From positions 79,711 to 143,710 of the forward strand of contig DJMJ01000024.1 of assembly GCA_002435325.1 (NCBI GenBank): a stretch of DNA of 64,000 nt. Direction: 5' to 3'. The stretch's first letter is position 1, and each line of letters opens with the position of its first letter. Source of the DNA: Nitrospira sp. UBA6493. GTDB taxonomy: Bacteria > Nitrospirota > Nitrospiria > Nitrospirales > Nitrospiraceae. The notes below the pieces were generated by a model, which had not been told where the DNA came from, did not search any database, and was given only the letters and a program-made list of their open reading frames with translations. This document shows positions 63,311 through 64,000 of the stretch, one piece after another. Both the position numbers and the translations under genes were made by a program.

Positions 63311-64000
63311 CTATCTTGCATCGTAATTCACCCTCACCCCTGCAAATATCGATCGTATAGGAGTGCCATAGAAACGAACCTCTTCGTACTTCTCGTTAAA
63401 AATGTTGTCAGCCCGTAAATAGGTTTGCACCCGCTTCGTCACATCGTAAGTCGCGGAGAGATTCCACACATCGAATGCGCGCATGGATTGTTGATTATTG
63501 ACATCGTCAAACCGCGACCCTACATAGCGGCCTTCCAAATTCACACGGACCGGTTCGACCGGCTGATAACTGACGAGCATGCTCCACTGATCCACCGGCA
63601 TGCGGGGGGATCGCTTGCCGGGATACTCCTGAAGATTTCTGGTCATCGTATTCGTATATTGCGCCTGAATATCCAAACTCTTGATCCAGGGAGCATCTCT
63701 GATCACCGCATATTTGACGCTCGCTTCCCACCCCTTTGTACCAACCAGACCGATATTCTCCGCGCAATAGCCACCAGCCCCGCAGACCGTAGAAGTCGAA
63801 ACCGCGGCAATCATGTCGCGGAAGCGATTCCAAAAGTATCCCCCACTGAGAGTCAGACGCTTATGCAACAGATACTGGTCTATGCCGACATCCATGCCTT
63901 GGCTTCGTTCCGGCTTGAGGTTCGGATTACCGTAATTCGGATAAAATAACTGGTTGATCGTGGGCGCACGAAAACCGGTGGCGTAACTCCCCCGCACCTT
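63311..64000 (-). CDS. btuB: TonB-dependent outer-membrane receptor, C-terminal part (probable BtuB)
   Basis: The last ~229 residues of a TonB-dependent receptor; the frame runs off the window at 64000. Strand pattern and FRAPTINQLFYPNYGNPNLK followed by PERSQGMDVGID are typical of the family, as are NLSATYDVTKRVQTYLRADN and the closing strand RSIFAGVRVNYDAR. The protein ends in Arg rather than Phe. It lies 97 bases upstream of cobO, so vitamin B12 or cobinamide is the likely substrate (context). Confidence 0.8.
   Translation of the reverse strand, partial: KVRGSYATGFRAPTINQLFYPNYGNPNLKPERSQGMDVGIDQYLLHKRLTLSGGYFWNRFRDMIAAVSTSTVCGAGGYCAENIGLVGTKGWEASVKYAVIRDAPWIKSLDIQAQYTNTMTRNLQEYPGKRSPRMPVDQWSMLVSYQPVEPVRVNLEGRYVGSRFDDVNNQQSMRAFDVWNLSATYDVTKRVQTYLRADNIFNEKYEEVRFYGTPIRSIFAGVRVNYDAR

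Overview
The window looks like part of the chromosome of a Gram-negative bacterium with high-middling GC content. It carries LPS-export and lipid A genes (lptF, lptG, lpxD), outer-membrane barrels, a TonB receptor and several lipoproteins. The mix of molybdate uptake, chromate transport, late cobalamin genes, small c-type cytochromes and Nitrospira-like lipoproteins suggests a Nitrospirota (Nitrospira-type) genome. That taxonomic call is inference: no marker gene in the window proves it.

Layout. 1-2.4 kb: the end of a Lys/Ala-rich protein; then, on the minus strand, a self-cleaving LexA/CI-type repressor with two small downstream genes, a palindromic operator and an intrinsic terminator; then a plus-strand stretch resembling a decayed cobalamin riboswitch. 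2.4-5.0 kb: a minus-strand operon hemD - truncated bluB - cbiA behind a cobalamin riboswitch. 5.26-6.46 kb: an IS3-family insertion sequence, followed by an AT-rich gap with DnaA-box-like sites. 6.9-14.5 kb: a minus-strand molybdate locus (XRE-PBP regulator, ModA-like lipoprotein, lipoprotein, porin, ModA, lipoprotein, ModB, ModC). 14.7-20.8 kb (plus): an outer-membrane protein, a chromate transporter, a histidine kinase/sigma-54 regulator pair and a PPOX-family protein. 20.8-33.6 kb: Tex, a J-domain protein with a degenerate ERCC4-like domain, TrmL, a PII-like protein, secreted and TPR proteins, an aldose epimerase, and a MoaD-like / diheme cytochrome / FAD-FeS oxidoreductase group beside a 2-hydroxyacid dehydrogenase.

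33.6-41.9 kb: a TPR protein with a C-terminal frameshift, a cold-shock protein, lptF-lptG, and a fabF-acp-lpxD operon whose ACP carries a long basic tail. 42.1-54 kb: one large minus-strand chemosensory operon (heme-binding DUF3365 protein, CheY-like protein, three CheW-like proteins, PilJ-like receptor, CheA hybrid with three HPt domains, receiver-coiled-coil protein, degenerate HPt protein, HD-GYP protein) without cheR or cheB. 54.4-64 kb: a tightly overlapped minus-strand cobalamin operon for late steps and salvage (cobO, CWC protein, bluB, pduO-type ATR, cobU, cobT, cobS, cbiB, cobD, cbiZ, cobQ) downstream of a btuB-like TonB receptor that runs off the window.

How the parts fit. Two cobalamin blocks flank the window: one is riboswitch-controlled and damaged (broken bluB), the other has an intact bluB. 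The molybdate locus would supply Mo to molybdoenzymes. The fabF-acp-lpxD and lptFG genes serve outer-membrane assembly. The chemosensory operon probably controls type IV pili or a second-messenger output through its HD-GYP protein.
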